Assembly (NCBI GenBank): GCA_002154345.1
Contig: MUNB01000024.1
Location: 1-34,908, forward strand
Length of the DNA: 34,908 nucleotides
Direction: 5' to 3'
From: Streptomyces griseus
GTDB lineage: Bacteria; Actinomycetota; Actinomycetes; Streptomycetales; Streptomycetaceae
Under the pieces are notes generated by a model. The model saw only the letters and a program-made list of their open reading frames with translations, was not told the DNA's origin and did not search any database. Position 1 is the stretch's first letter, and every line of letters begins with the position of its first letter. Of this stretch, positions 25,529-34,032 are shown in pieces. A program made the translations under genes and the position numbers.

Positions 25529-26770
25529 CTACTCCTGCTCCTGCTCCTGCTCCTCGACGACGACGTCGGCGACGGCACACGCCACGTTGTCGGGCCCGCC
25601 CGCCTCGCGGGCCAGGCCGACCAGCCGGCGTACGGCCTCCTCCGGACCGTCCGCCGCGACGACCGCCGCCCTCAGATCCGCCTCGTCCACCACCGCCGAC
25701 AGACCGTCCGAGCAGAGCAGATAGCGGTCCCCGGCCAGCACCTCCCGCAAGCGGACGTCCGGACGGGACGCCACCGCGACCTGGGCGGACCGCGCCTCGC
25801 CGACCAGGGCCTTCAGCAGCAGCGCGCGCTGCGGGTGGGAAGCGGCCTCCTCCCGGCTCAGCGAACCGTCGTCGATCATCGACTGGACCAGGCTGTGGTC
25901 GTGCGTGATCCGGAACAGCTCACCGCCCCGCAGCAGATACGCCCGCGAGTCCCCGATGTGGACGAGCCCGAGCCGCGACCCGGTCCACAGCATCGCGGTG
26001 AGCGTGGTTCCCGAACCGTCCGGGGCCGCACAGGACGCGACCGCCTCCCGGACCGCCCGCGAAGCGGAATCCGCCGTGTCCTCCAGGGCGTTCAGCAGAT
26101 CCGCGGCAGAGGGCGCACCGCCCCCGGAGCCCCACGCGGAGGGCTTGAGCGCCTCGATCGCCGCCGCACTCGCCTCGGCCCCGCCCTCCCCGAAACCGTC
26201 GGCGACCGCCAGCAGCCGTGGCCCCGCGAACGCCGCGTCCTGGTTCGCCGTACGCACCACTCCCGTATCGGTCAGCGCGGCACACCGGATCGCGAGAGGC
26301 CCCGCTCCCGCACGTCCCGCGCTCCCCGCGTTGCCCGCGTTGCCTGTGCTGCCTGTGCTGCCTGTGCCGCCTGTGCTGCCCGGTATCCGCGCCATGGCCC
26401 TGCCTTCCGCTGACAGATGGTCGACGAGGTACATCGCCAGATCGCGCCGGGCCGCCGTCTCGGCCTCCACCCGCGCCCAGTAGGCCCGGATCTCCACCGC
26501 CGCGGCGCCCGCGTCGAGCGCCACGACCCGGCCGATCCGGCTCAGCGGCATGCCGATCCTGCGCAGCCACGCCACGAGCCGGGCCTCCTCCGCCTGCGCC
26601 GGGTCGTAGTACCGGTAGCCGTTCACCGGGTCGACCAGGGCGGGCCGGAGCAGGCCCAGCTCGTCGTAGCGCCGGAGCGCCTTGGCGGAGAGCCGGGACA
26701 GCCGGGCGAACTCCCCGATCGTCACCAGCTCCCCGCTCGCGGCGCCCACCGCGCGGCCTTCGCGTTCCAC
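25529..26770 (-). CDS. MerR HTH fused to PP2C-type protein phosphatase
   Basis: The 413-residue fusion has a MerR winged-helix (about 14-85: IGEFARLSRLSAKALRRYDELGLL, broken at ...RPALVDPVNGYRYYD), a coiled dimerisation helix (about 95-135), a Gly/Ser/Thr/Asn-rich linker made of 9-bp repeats (about 141-165), and a PP2C domain (about 170-405). PP2C motifs seen are RTANQD, VADGFGEGG, SGTTLTAML, HIGDSRAYLL, LLCSDGLS and GGPDNVAC, so the metal-binding Asp residues are present. The C-terminus is EEQEQEQE from a 6-bp repeat. The start is GTG 26770 after GAGGAGG. The fusion may couple DNA binding to Ser/Thr dephosphorylation. It is convergent with the ATPase gene, 15 bases away. Confidence 0.9.
   Translation of the reverse strand: MEREGRAVGAASGELVTIGEFARLSRLSAKALRRYDELGLLRPALVDPVNGYRYYDPAQAEEARLVAWLRRIGMPLSRIGRVVALDAGAAAVEIRAYWARVEAETAARRDLAMYLVDHLSAEGRAMARIPGSTGGTGSTGSTGNAGNAGSAGRAGAGPLAIRCAALTDTGVVRTANQDAAFAGPRLLAVADGFGEGGAEASAAAIEALKPSAWGSGGGAPSAADLLNALEDTADSASRAVREAVASCAAPDGSGTTLTAMLWTGSRLGLVHIGDSRAYLLRGGELFRITHDHSLVQSMIDDGSLSREEAASHPQRALLLKALVGEARSAQVAVASRPDVRLREVLAGDRYLLCSDGLSAVVDEADLRAAVVAADGPEEAVRRLVGLAREAGGPDNVACAVADVVVEEQEQEQE
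25532..25555. repeat. Hexanucleotide repeat CTCCTG at the end of the MerR-PP2C gene
   Basis: Four near-perfect copies of CTCCTG encode the Glu-Gln tail. Copy-number change would lengthen or shorten the tail in frame. Confidence 0.8.
26326..26379. repeat. Six 9-bp repeats encoding the MerR-PP2C linker
   Basis: Two units CCGCGTTGC are followed by four units CTGTGCTGC (one with CCGC). They encode Gly-Ser-Thr and Gly-Asn-Ala triplets on the minus strand. All units are 9 bp, so slippage keeps the frame and changes only the linker length. Confidence 0.85.
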
Positions 26771-26875
26771 CCCGTACCTCCTCGTACCGGGCGCTTCCCG
26801 CCCGGCCCCACCGATGCTGGGGCTTCCCCTGCGGGGAAGGTCAAGGATGCCCGGCGCGCGGGGGGCCGCCGTCGG

Positions 26876-27733
26876 TCACTTCCGGTTGTAGAGCCGCATC
26901 GTCACCACGCCGAAGACCGTCATGAGCACCCCGGCCCAGCCCAGCGACCAGGCGATGTCGGCGGCCGGCCAGTTGCCCGCCATCAGCTCGCGCACCGCCG
27001 TGGCGAGGTGGGTGACCGGGCTGTTGTTCACGAAGGCCTGGAGCCAGCCCGGCATCGTCTTCGGGTCGACGAAGACATTGCTGAGAAAGGTCAGCGGGAA
27101 GATCACCATCATGCTGACGCCCATCACCGACTTCTCGGAGCGCAGCAGCAGCCCGAACATGGTCCAGATCCAGGAGAACCCGAACGAGAACACCACCAGC
27201 AGAGCGACGCCCGCCAGCACGCCGAGCACGCCGCCCTCCGGCCGGAACCCGATGATCATGCCGATGGTGAGCATCACCGCCGACGCCAGCAGATAGCGCA
27301 GGACGTCGCCGAGCAGATAGCCGACCATCGGGGCGGGCCGCCAGATCGGCAACGTGCGGAACCGGTCGAAGACGCCCTTGGCGATGTCCGTGTTCACCGC
27401 GATGCCCGTGTACATCGTGATCATCACGACGCTCATCACCATGATGCCGGGCAGCAGGAACTGGATGTACTCCTCGGTGGAGCCGGCCAGCGCCCCTCCG
27501 AAGAGATACGTGTACATCAGGACCAGCATGATCGGGAAAGCCGTCACGTCGAAGAGCTGATCCGGCACATGCTTGATCTTCAGCATGGCGCGCCAGCCGA
27601 AGGTCACCGAAGCCGACAGCGCGCTGGGCCTCGGCGGGCGCTCGTGGCCCACCAGAAGCTCCGCGAGGCGTTCCCGGTCCGGCGCGGCGAGCTCGGCGCC
27701 CTCCAGCTCCGTCTTGGCGGTCGCGGTGCTCAT
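26876..27733 (-). CDS. ABC-2 type permease (DrrB-like)
   Basis: The 285-residue membrane protein has six hydrophobic segments after an N-terminal cytosolic region of about 60 residues ([20 protein letters not shown]). Features of the DrrB/ABC-2 family are [40 protein letters not shown] (the conserved cytoplasmic loop with F-x-R-x-x-x-L-P) and [20 protein letters not shown] near the end. With the upstream ATPase it should form an exporter of a hydrophobic compound, such as an antibiotic, or of a lipid; the substrate is unknown. The ATG overlaps the stop of the ATPase gene by 4 bases (ATGA), which shows tight coupling. Confidence 0.93.
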   Translation of the reverse strand: MSTATAKTELEGAELAAPDRERLAELLVGHERPPRPSALSASVTFGWRAMLKIKHVPDQLFDVTAFPIMLVLMYTYLFGGALAGSTEEYIQFLLPGIMVMSVVMITMYTGIAVNTDIAKGVFDRFRTLPIWRPAPMVGYLLGDVLRYLLASAVMLTIGMIIGFRPEGGVLGVLAGVALLVVFSFGFSWIWTMFGLLLRSEKSVMGVSMMVIFPLTFLSNVFVDPKTMPGWLQAFVNNSPVTHLATAVRELMAGNWPAADIAWSLGWAGVLMTVFGVVTMRLYNRK

Positions 27734-28701
27734 GCCGCCACTCCCTTCTTGTCCGTGAGTGCGAGGAAGACCTCGTCGAGGCTGGGCTGTCCCAGCGAGA
27801 AGTTGTCGACCGTGATGCCGGACCGGGCCAGCTCGGCCAGGGCGCGCCCGGCCTGTTCCGCCGCGCCCTGCTCGGTGCGCTGTCCGTCGACCCGGGCGGT
27901 CAGCGCCACCGGGTCCGCGTCCAGCTGGACCTCCGCGTTCAGCACGAGCGCCAGCACCTGCTGGGCCTCGGCCCGCTGGCCGGCGTCCCGCAGCCGCAGA
28001 TGGACGGTGCCGGCGCCGACGGAGGCCTTGAGCTCGCCCTTGGTGCCCTCGGCGATGACCTTGCCGTGGTCGATCACCGCGATACGGGAGGCCAGTTGGT
28101 CCGCCTCGTCCAGATACTGGGTGGTCAGCAGCACCGTGGTGCCGAGGGCGACGACCGCCCGCACGATGTCCCACACCTGGTTGCGGCTGCGGGGGTCGAG
28201 TCCGGTGGTCGGCTCGTCCAGGAACAGCACGTCCGGGGTGTTCAGGATGGACGCGGCGATGTCGATGCGCCGCCGCATGCCTCCCGAGTAGTTCTTCACC
28301 TGCTTTCCCGCCGCTTCGCTCAGCCCGAACCCGTCGAGCAGCTGGGCCGCCCGGTCGCGGGCCGCCGGCTTGGAGTGCCCGAGCAGCCGGCCGAGCAGGA
28401 CGAGGTTCTCCGAGCCGGTGAGGTCCTCGTCCACCGAGGCGTACTGCCCGGTCAGGCTGACCCGGCTGCGGACCGCGTCGGCGTCCTTCACGACGTCCTT
28501 GCCGAACACCCGGGCCGTGCCTCCGTCGGGGCGCAGCAGGGTCGCGAGCATGCGGACGGCGGTGGTCTTGCCGGCGCCGTTGGGTCCGAGGACGCCGTAG
28601 ACGGTGCCGGTGGGGACGGCGAGGTCGATGCCGTCCACCGCGCGGTTGTCGCCGAAGACCTTCACCAGCCCCGTGGTCTCGATGGCCAGTTCAGTGCTCA
28701 T
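27730..28701 (-). CDS. ABC transporter ATP-binding protein (DrrA-like)
   Basis: The 323-residue ATPase has Walker [10 protein letters not shown] (about residues 39-47), a signature NYSGGMRRR, Walker [15 protein letters not shown] and a switch histidine region ([15 protein letters not shown]). The C-terminal 90 residues (from about 230) match the regulatory tail of DrrA-type ATPases, ending [19 protein letters not shown]. It powers the adjacent permease. It follows the FMN reductase gene by 57 bases on the same strand and probably shares its transcript. DrrA homologues usually give drug or lipid export; resistance is an inference. Confidence 0.95.
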   Translation of the reverse strand: MSTELAIETTGLVKVFGDNRAVDGIDLAVPTGTVYGVLGPNGAGKTTAVRMLATLLRPDGGTARVFGKDVVKDADAVRSRVSLTGQYASVDEDLTGSENLVLLGRLLGHSKPAARDRAAQLLDGFGLSEAAGKQVKNYSGGMRRRIDIAASILNTPDVLFLDEPTTGLDPRSRNQVWDIVRAVVALGTTVLLTTQYLDEADQLASRIAVIDHGKVIAEGTKGELKASVGAGTVHLRLRDAGQRAEAQQVLALVLNAEVQLDADPVALTARVDGQRTEQGAAEQAGRALAELARSGITVDNFSLGQPSLDEVFLALTDKKGVAA

Positions 28702-28758
28702 GATCCATTCCTTGTGGGTCGTCGGTGGGAGTCTGCGAGCTGCGGCGGGCCCGGCGGC

Positions 28759-29328
28759 TCACGAGACGTACGGGCGGACGGCGCGCGCCTCGCGCAGGGC
28801 CCAGCCCCACCAGCCGAGCTGGTCGAGCATCAGGCCCACGGACCGGTCCCGGCCGGTGTCGCCGGGGTGGCCCTCCAGCGGCTGCTGGAGGAAGTCGAGC
28901 GCGACCCCGTTCCTCAGGGTCACCGTGTGCAGCTCGGTGAAGACCGAACGCAGCTGCTCCACGGCGTACAGCCCGGCGGAACCGTGTCCGTAGCTCACGA
29001 AGGCCACCGGCTTGGCCTGCCACTCCTCGTACGCGAAGTCGATGGCCTGTTTCAGCGAGGCGGGGAACGAGCGGTTGTACTCCGGGGTGACCACGACGAA
29101 GGCCTCGGCCCTGGCGATCTCCTCGGTGAACTCCGTCATCTGCTCGGTCGCCCGCCCCGGGTAGTGCACGGGGAAGTCGAAATCGGCGAGATCCAGAACG
29201 GCGAGGTCCAGCTCGCTCCGGTGCCGGGCCCGCTCCATGAACCAGCGGCCGACCGCATCGCCGATGCGGCCCTCGCGGGTGCTGCCGATGATCACCGCGA
29301 CCCGCAGCGGAGCACCGTCCGTCGTCAT
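28759..29328 (-). CDS. NADPH-dependent FMN reductase
   Basis: The 189-residue flavodoxin-fold protein begins LRVAVIIGSTREGRIGDAVG, with the FMN phosphate loop G-S-T-R-x-G-R, and has FVVVTPEYNRSFPASLKQAID (FMN ring binding, T-P-E-Y-N) and KPVAFVSYGHGSAGLYAVEQL. It resembles the SsuE/YhdA/chromate-reductase group that reduces FMN or quinones with NADPH. The ATG at 29328 follows GGAGGAG. It is the first gene before the DrrAB-like exporter, so the exported compound or the stress may be redox-related. It is distinct from the CE1759-type reductase at 20665. Confidence 0.92.
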   Translation of the reverse strand: MTTDGAPLRVAVIIGSTREGRIGDAVGRWFMERARHRSELDLAVLDLADFDFPVHYPGRATEQMTEFTEEIARAEAFVVVTPEYNRSFPASLKQAIDFAYEEWQAKPVAFVSYGHGSAGLYAVEQLRSVFTELHTVTLRNGVALDFLQQPLEGHPGDTGRDRSVGLMLDQLGWWGWALREARAVRPYVS

Positions 29329-29434
29329 CGCCCGCTCCTCCTCCCGCGTCCCGGGCCGCCTCCCGGACCTCCCGTCCGGGCCGGGAAGCGCCCGGCCGCT
29401 TCGCTCCCTCACCTCTTGGGCGCCAGACGCGGGG

Positions 29435-29467
29435 GCGCGGCCGCCAGATCGAATCTGGCGGCCGCGC
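29435..29467 (-). terminator. 15-bp perfect hairpin terminator
   Basis: Bases 29435-29449 pair with 29453-29467 around a CGA loop; the arm includes GCGGCCGCCAGAT. It lies 36 bases beyond the stop of the membrane protein gene that ends at 29503, and before the FMN reductase gene on the same strand, so it separates the two. Confidence 0.88.
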
Positions 29468-29502
29468 ACGCGGTCAGCGGGAGCCCGGACGCCGGGCGGG
29501 CC

Positions 29503-29910
29503 TCAGGTCTCCCGCGTGTAGAAGAGGTAGAACGAGACGACGAGGACACCCGCCCCGACCGCCAGGCCCAGCGCGGTCGACCGCAGCACGCTGGTGTCGG
29601 TGAGGCTCACCAGGAAGCCGATCGCACACGCGGTCAGCGCACCGTACGCGGCCGCCCGCAGTTCGCGCGGCAGTGAGTGCTGGATCCGGCCCAGCGCGAA
29701 GCAGAGGGCCGCCAGGGCGATACCGGAGACGAACCCGAGCAGGACCTGCCCGCCGGTGCTGGGGCCGCCGTCGCGGCGGATGAACGCCGCGTAGAACCCG
29801 TAGATCACGCCGAGCACCAGGGGCAGGGCCCAGGCGAGCTGGGAGTGGTGGCGGGTGCGCGCATGCGCGCGGGCGCCCCTTCGGCCGGGCATGGCTGCGT
29901 GTGTGGCCAT
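29503..29910 (-). CDS. Hypothetical four-helix membrane protein, 135 aa
   Basis: After a basic N-terminal tail (GRRGARAHARTRHH) the protein has four hydrophobic segments (about 25-44, 54-72, 85-105 and 109-130): LAWALPLVLGVIYGFYAAF, GQVLLGFVSGIALAALCFAL, AAYGALTACAIGFLVSL and ALGLAVGAGVLVVSFYLFY. The fold is compact and I do not recognise the family. The start is ATG 29910 after AAGGAGCT; the frame extends to 29964 without a site. It is divergent from the next membrane protein and ends at a 15-bp hairpin. Confidence 0.8.
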   Translation of the reverse strand: MATHAAMPGRRGARAHARTRHHSQLAWALPLVLGVIYGFYAAFIRRDGGPSTGGQVLLGFVSGIALAALCFALGRIQHSLPRELRAAAYGALTACAIGFLVSLTDTSVLRSTALGLAVGAGVLVVSFYLFYTRET

Positions 29911-30041
29911 CGCGGACAGCTCCTTCCGTCGCCCCCGTCGCACGCCCCCGTTCCTCCAGAGCACACCCGCCCGCGCGACCCGGCAACTCGAATGGCGTAC
30001 GGCCCGGGGCGGCCCGGCTCCGGACGGGATTCCCTGGAGGA

Positions 30042-30968
30042 GTGCGGACCTCTCCCTCGGCGACCTCGGCTTCGGCGACCTCGGCGACCTCGTCGATCTC
30101 GGCGGCCTCGGCGGCCTTCTCGGCGCTCCTGCTCGTCCTGCTCGCCGTCCTCGTACCGTTCGGCGCGCTCTCCGCCTGGGTCGACCTGGAGATCGACGAC
30201 ACCGACCGGTACGTCGCCGCCGTCTCCCCGCTCGCCTCGGACCCGGCGGTGCGGACCACCGTCGCGAACCTGGTCACCGAGGAGGCGATGCGGCAGATCG
30301 ATCTCGGCCCGCTCCAGGACACGGTCCGGGAGTTCCTGCACGAGTCCGTGCGGTCCTTCACCTCCACCGAGGCCTTCCAGCAGGCCTGGGACACCACGAA
30401 CCGGGCCGCGCACCAGGCGGTGGAGGCCGCCCTGGACGGCGACAGCGGCGAGGCCGTGACGATCGACCTGGCCCCGGTGATCGAGCAGGTCAAACAGGAT
30501 CTGGTCGCTGACGGGGTGCCGTTCGCGGATCGGATCCCGGTCGAGCGGACGGAGATCACCGTGCTCGGCCCCGGTCAGGCCGACGACCTCAGGGACTCGT
30601 TCCGGTGGCTTCGCTCCTGCAGCATCTGGCCGGCGGTCGCGACGCTGGTCCTGCTCGTCCTGGTGGTGGGCATCGTGACCGTACGGCGTGGGCTGCGGGC
30701 CGGGCTGTGGGCCACCGCGATCGTGGGCGCCGGGTTCGTGCTCGGCGCGGTCCTGCTCCGGGTGCTGGTCGCGGTCGGCCGCAGCCGGGTGCTGGACGAG
30801 GTGCCGGGCAGCGACCGGGACACGGCCGCCGCGGTCTTCGACGCCCTGACCGACTCGCTGCGGACCACGGTGTGGGTGGTGCTGGCGGTCGGCGCGGTGC
30901 TGCTGGTGGGGGCGGTTTCGGCGCGGGTGCTCCTGCGGAACAGGACGTCCTCGGCCGACGTGCGATGA
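30042..30968 (+). CDS. Hypothetical membrane protein with large external domain
   Basis: The 308-residue protein has an N-terminal helix (LLLVLLAVLVPFGALSAW, about 27-44), an external domain of about 150 residues (DTDRYVAAVSPLASDPAVRTTVANLV and following) and three further helices (about 205-222, 226-250 and 281-303). The pattern W-x-D-x-x-I-x-D-T-D-R-Y-V-x-x-V-x-P-L-A is common in Streptomyces membrane proteins of unknown role. The start is uncertain: GTG 30042 is chosen because the ATG at 29901 overlaps the divergent gene. GGAGG is only one base before the GTG. The first 25 residues are Ser/Ala-rich from CTCGGCGAC-like repeats at 30056-30117. Confidence 0.75.
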   Translation: MRTSPSATSASATSATSSISAASAAFSALLLVLLAVLVPFGALSAWVDLEIDDTDRYVAAVSPLASDPAVRTTVANLVTEEAMRQIDLGPLQDTVREFLHESVRSFTSTEAFQQAWDTTNRAAHQAVEAALDGDSGEAVTIDLAPVIEQVKQDLVADGVPFADRIPVERTEITVLGPGQADDLRDSFRWLRSCSIWPAVATLVLLVLVVGIVTVRRGLRAGLWATAIVGAGFVLGAVLLRVLVAVGRSRVLDEVPGSDRDTAAAVFDALTDSLRTTVWVVLAVGAVLLVGAVSARVLLRNRTSSADVR

Positions 30969-31043
30969 GGCGGTGACCGGGTGAGAGTGGGATCCGTGGC
31001 CGTCACCGGGCGACGACCGCCACCGCGACCCGAAAGAGGCGTC

Positions 31044-31289
31044 ATGGCCGACCAAGACATCTTCGAGAACATCGACGAGCTGGTCTCCGAGGAGCGCGAC
31101 CTGCGCGACCGCTCCGTGGCGAAGATGGGCCTGTCCACGGACGAGAAGGCCCGGCTGCGGGCGGTGGAGGTCCAGCTCGACCAGTGCTGGGACCTGCTGC
31201 GCCGGCGGCGGGCGCTCAGCGAGTACGGCGAGGACCCCTCGACGGCGAAGGTCCGCCCCGCCGACGAGGTCGAGGGCTACCAGAGCTGA
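31044..31289 (+). CDS. DUF2630 family protein
   Basis: The 81-residue protein is helical: DIFENIDELVSEERDLRDRS, then EKARLRAVEVQLDQCWDLLR, then RRRALSEYGEDP and VEGYQS. The L-R-A-V-E-V-Q-L-D-Q-C-W-D-L-L-R-x-R-R-A segment is characteristic of DUF2630, a small cytosolic family of Actinobacteria with no known function. The ATG at 31044 follows AAAGAGG. The length is normal. Just after its stop lies the parS-bearing palindrome. Confidence 0.93.
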   Translation: MADQDIFENIDELVSEERDLRDRSVAKMGLSTDEKARLRAVEVQLDQCWDLLRRRRALSEYGEDPSTAKVRPADEVEGYQS

Positions 31290-31367
31290 ACCAGCTCTGA
31301 ACCCAGAACTGAACCAGGACCGACCGGGCCGGCGGCTCCACGGCCCGAAGCGTGCTCGTGGTGACCG

Positions 31368-31399
31368 CCGTCCGGTGTTTCACGTGAAACACCGGACGG
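31368..31399. promoter_or_regulatory. Candidate parS site inside a 32-bp perfect palindrome
   Basis: The 14-bp centre GTTTCACGTGAAAC (31377-31390) is identical to the ParB-binding parS consensus known in Streptomyces. The flanks CCGTCCGGT and ACCGGACGG continue the perfect symmetry to 32 bp. It lies between the convergent DUF2630 and S4-domain genes. In RNA the same bases form a very stable hairpin, so it may also serve as a terminator. Confidence 0.88.
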
Positions 31400-31405
31400 T
31401 GCGCG

Positions 31406-31807
31406 TCAGCTCTCCGGCGGGCGCCCCTGAAGGCGTTCCATCTCCCGGCGGTCGCGCTTGGTCGGACGGCCCGCGCCCCGGTCCCGTACCGGAACCTGGA
31501 TCGCGATCTCGCGGGGCGGCGGGGGCGGGCTGTTGTCGACGAAACACTCCACGGCCACCGGCGGGCCGACCCGCTTCTTGACGATCTTCGAGACGACGAC
31601 CACCCGGTCCCGCCCCGCGTGCCGGAGCCGCACCTCGTCGCCGACGCGTACGGCCTGTGCGGGCTTGGCCCGATCGCCGCCGACCCTCACATGCCCCGCC
31701 CGGCAGGCTGCGGCCGCCTGGGCACGGGTCTTCGTCAGCCGGACCGACCAGATCCACACGTCGACCCGGACGCTTCCCTCCGCCTGCGGCGCGTCACCGG
31801 AAACCAT
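31406..31807 (-). CDS. S4-domain RNA-binding protein (Hsp15-like)
   Basis: The 133-residue protein has an S4 domain near its start (about 15-75): VRVDVWIWSVRLTKTRAQAA, AACRAGHVRVGGDRAKPAQAV and VRVGDEVRL. The tail is basic (RPTKRDRREMERL), as in heat-shock protein Hsp15, which binds stalled 50S subunits carrying nascent chains. The start is ATG 31807; the frame runs on to 31903. No ribosome binding site is seen, and the hexamer TACAGT ends 7 bases before the ATG, so a leaderless mRNA is plausible. It is convergent with DUF2630 and follows PhoX. Confidence 0.9.
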   Translation of the reverse strand: MVSGDAPQAEGSVRVDVWIWSVRLTKTRAQAAAACRAGHVRVGGDRAKPAQAVRVGDEVRLRHAGRDRVVVVSKIVKKRVGPPVAVECFVDNSPPPPPREIAIQVPVRDRGAGRPTKRDRREMERLQGRPPES

Positions 31808-31814
31808 GGGTCCG

Positions 31815-31820
31815 ACTGTA
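31815..31820 (-). promoter_or_regulatory. Candidate -10 of the S4-domain gene
   Basis: TACAGT on the minus strand, 7 bases before the ATG at 31807. There is no clear -35. Confidence 0.4.
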
Positions 31821-31899
31821 ATGCGGACCGGGCGGCGGGCGGGAGCCGATAAAGCCCCCGTCCGCCGCCCGCATCCGGCATCCGGCATCCGGCCGGGGC

Positions 31900-33969
31900 T
31901 CACACGCCGATGTCGCGCCCGTCCTTGCGCCAGACGGCGACGACCGAGGGACGGACGATCCTGCCCGGTCCGTCGGGCCAGACGCTCGCCGGCTTCTCCA
32001 CGGAGGCCCCGTCGATCTCGCCCGGGTGCTGGACCGCGACCAGGACACGGCGGTCCTGGATGACCGGGCCACAGGTCTCGGCCCCGGTCGGGACGGTCAG
32101 GAACTGCTTCAGTTCACCGCGCCGGTCACCGTGGGTCGCCACGCCGAACAGCCCGTCGTGCGAGCCGAGCGCGTTGCCGTCCGTGGAGATCCACAGGTTG
32201 CCGTGGGCGTCGAACGCCACGTTGTCCGGGCAGGAGATGGGGCTGACCCGCTCCTTGGGGAAGCCGGAGAAGTACGTCGACGGGTCCTCCGGGTCGCCCG
32301 CCACGAGGAACAGCCGCCAGGCGAAGCCGTCGCCCGCCGGGTCGTCCCAGTTCTCCGCGAGCTCCAGGATCTGACCGTGCTTGTTGGCGTTGCGCGGGTT
32401 CGCCTCGTCCGCCGCGGCCTTGCCCTCCTTGCCGCGGTCCGAGTTGTTGGTGAGCGCCACATAGACCCGGCCGGTGCGCGGCGAGGGCTCGACGTCCTCG
32501 GGGCGGTCCATCTTGGTCGCGCCGACCTTGTCACCGGCGAGCCGGGTGTAGACGTACACCTCGTCGGCGGTCATGCCCGGCACGTGCGAGGTGGTGCCGG
32601 TGGCCAGCGGGATCCAGACGCCGCTGCCGTCGAACTCCCCGTCGTTCGGCAGCTTTCCGGTGCCGTCGATCTCGGTGACCGGCGAGTCGCCCGTCAGCTT
32701 GGCGACGTACAGCGTGCCCTCGTCCAGCAGCGTCAGGTTGTGCTCGCGTGCGGCCCGCGAGTTGCCCTTCTTCATCCGCCTGCTGGAGACGAACTTGTAG
32801 AGGTAGTCGAACTTCTCGTCGTCGCCCATGTAGACGACCGGGCGGCCGTCGGAGGTGAGCCGGGGCTGCGCCGCCTCGTGCTTGAACCGGCCCAGCGCGG
32901 TCCGCTTGCGCGGGGTGGAGTCCGGGTCGTACGGGTCGAGTTCGACGACCCAGCCGAAGCGGTTGGCCTCGTTGGGCTCCTTCGCCAGGTCGAACCGCCG
33001 GTCGAACCGCTCCCACTTGCGCTCGGTGGCGCCGGTGCCGATCCCGTACCGCTTGTGCATGTCGGTGTTGCCGTTGGCGAAGTACTGGTTGAAGTTCTCC
33101 TCGCCGTGCAGCGTCGTGCCCCACGGAGTGGTGCCGCCCGCACAGTTGTTGAGGGTGCCGAGCACCTTGCGGCCCGTGCGGTCGGCGGACGTCCGCAGCA
33201 GCGGGCTGCCCGCGGCGGGGCCCGTCACCCGGAACTCGCTCGTCGCGGTCAGGCGGCGGTTCAGCGGGTGCCGGTTGACCGGGCCCAGCTTTCCGGTGCG
33301 GTGCTCCTCCTGGACGACGACCACGGAGAGTCCGTGCGCCGCCCAGGCGATCTCCACCTGTTCGCGGGTCGGGTTGGCCGGATCGTAGCCGCGGAACATG
33401 AGGATCTCGTCCGTGTACTCATGGTTCGCGACCATCACCTGCCGCCCGCGCTCACCGCGCAGCGGGAGCAGGGAGAGGAAGTCGTTGTTGTAGCCGAACT
33501 GGCCCGCCTGCGCCTTCGCCGACTGCTGGTCCGGGTTGAAGGCGGGCGCGCCGCGCAGGATCGGCTCGCCCCAGCGGATCACCACGTTCTGGGCGTACCC
33601 GTCGGGGACCGTGACCTTGTCGTCCTTGTTGGGGGCGACCGGCGAGAACCGCAGGCCACGCGCTCCGGACGGGGCCGGTTTATGGGGGTGGCCCGGTTTG
33701 TTGCCGTGTCCGGCGAGCACGGCGGCCTCGGCCTGCGGGGCGCTCGGGCCGGTCAGGGCGGCGGCACCGGCGGCGGAGGCGACGGTGACCACGGCGGCGG
33801 CGCGCATCATCGAGCGGCGCGACACGGCTCCGGCGATGATGTCACCGGCGTACTCGTTGTCGCTGGTGTTGGGCGTCTCCTTGAAGCAGGCGTCGCCGCA
33901 GCGGAAGCGGCAGGTCAGCGCGGAACGCCCACCGGGATGCGAGCTGATGAACGGCAGCAGGTTGCGCAC
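31900..33969 (-). CDS. phoX: PhoX family alkaline phosphatase (DUF839), Tat-exported
   Basis: The 689-residue protein begins with RNLLPFISSHPGGRSALTC and a short Cys-containing segment (CRFRCGDACFKE), followed by a twin-arginine signal (SRRSMMRAAAVVTVASAAG, about residues 50-68), so it is exported folded. PhoX enzymes are monomeric phosphatases that use Ca2+ and Fe and release phosphate from phospho-esters. Conserved parts are KVTVPDGYAQNVVIRWGEP, VMVANHEYTDE and MDRPEDVEPSPRTGRVYVALTNN. The start is GTG 33969 after GGAGGG; the frame continues to 34095 but crosses the promoter. A PHO box lies 64 bases upstream, so phosphate limitation should induce it. Confidence 0.93.
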   Translation of the reverse strand: MRNLLPFISSHPGGRSALTCRFRCGDACFKETPNTSDNEYAGDIIAGAVSRRSMMRAAAVVTVASAAGAAALTGPSAPQAEAAVLAGHGNKPGHPHKPAPSGARGLRFSPVAPNKDDKVTVPDGYAQNVVIRWGEPILRGAPAFNPDQQSAKAQAGQFGYNNDFLSLLPLRGERGRQVMVANHEYTDEILMFRGYDPANPTREQVEIAWAAHGLSVVVVQEEHRTGKLGPVNRHPLNRRLTATSEFRVTGPAAGSPLLRTSADRTGRKVLGTLNNCAGGTTPWGTTLHGEENFNQYFANGNTDMHKRYGIGTGATERKWERFDRRFDLAKEPNEANRFGWVVELDPYDPDSTPRKRTALGRFKHEAAQPRLTSDGRPVVYMGDDEKFDYLYKFVSSRRMKKGNSRAAREHNLTLLDEGTLYVAKLTGDSPVTEIDGTGKLPNDGEFDGSGVWIPLATGTTSHVPGMTADEVYVYTRLAGDKVGATKMDRPEDVEPSPRTGRVYVALTNNSDRGKEGKAAADEANPRNANKHGQILELAENWDDPAGDGFAWRLFLVAGDPEDPSTYFSGFPKERVSPISCPDNVAFDAHGNLWISTDGNALGSHDGLFGVATHGDRRGELKQFLTVPTGAETCGPVIQDRRVLVAVQHPGEIDGASVEKPASVWPDGPGRIVRPSVVAVWRKDGRDIGV

Positions 33970-34032
33970 GTGGATTCCCTCCGTCTGGTGTCGTGCGTGA
34001 CGGTAGGTGCGCCTCCACGCGGTCCGAGGGAC

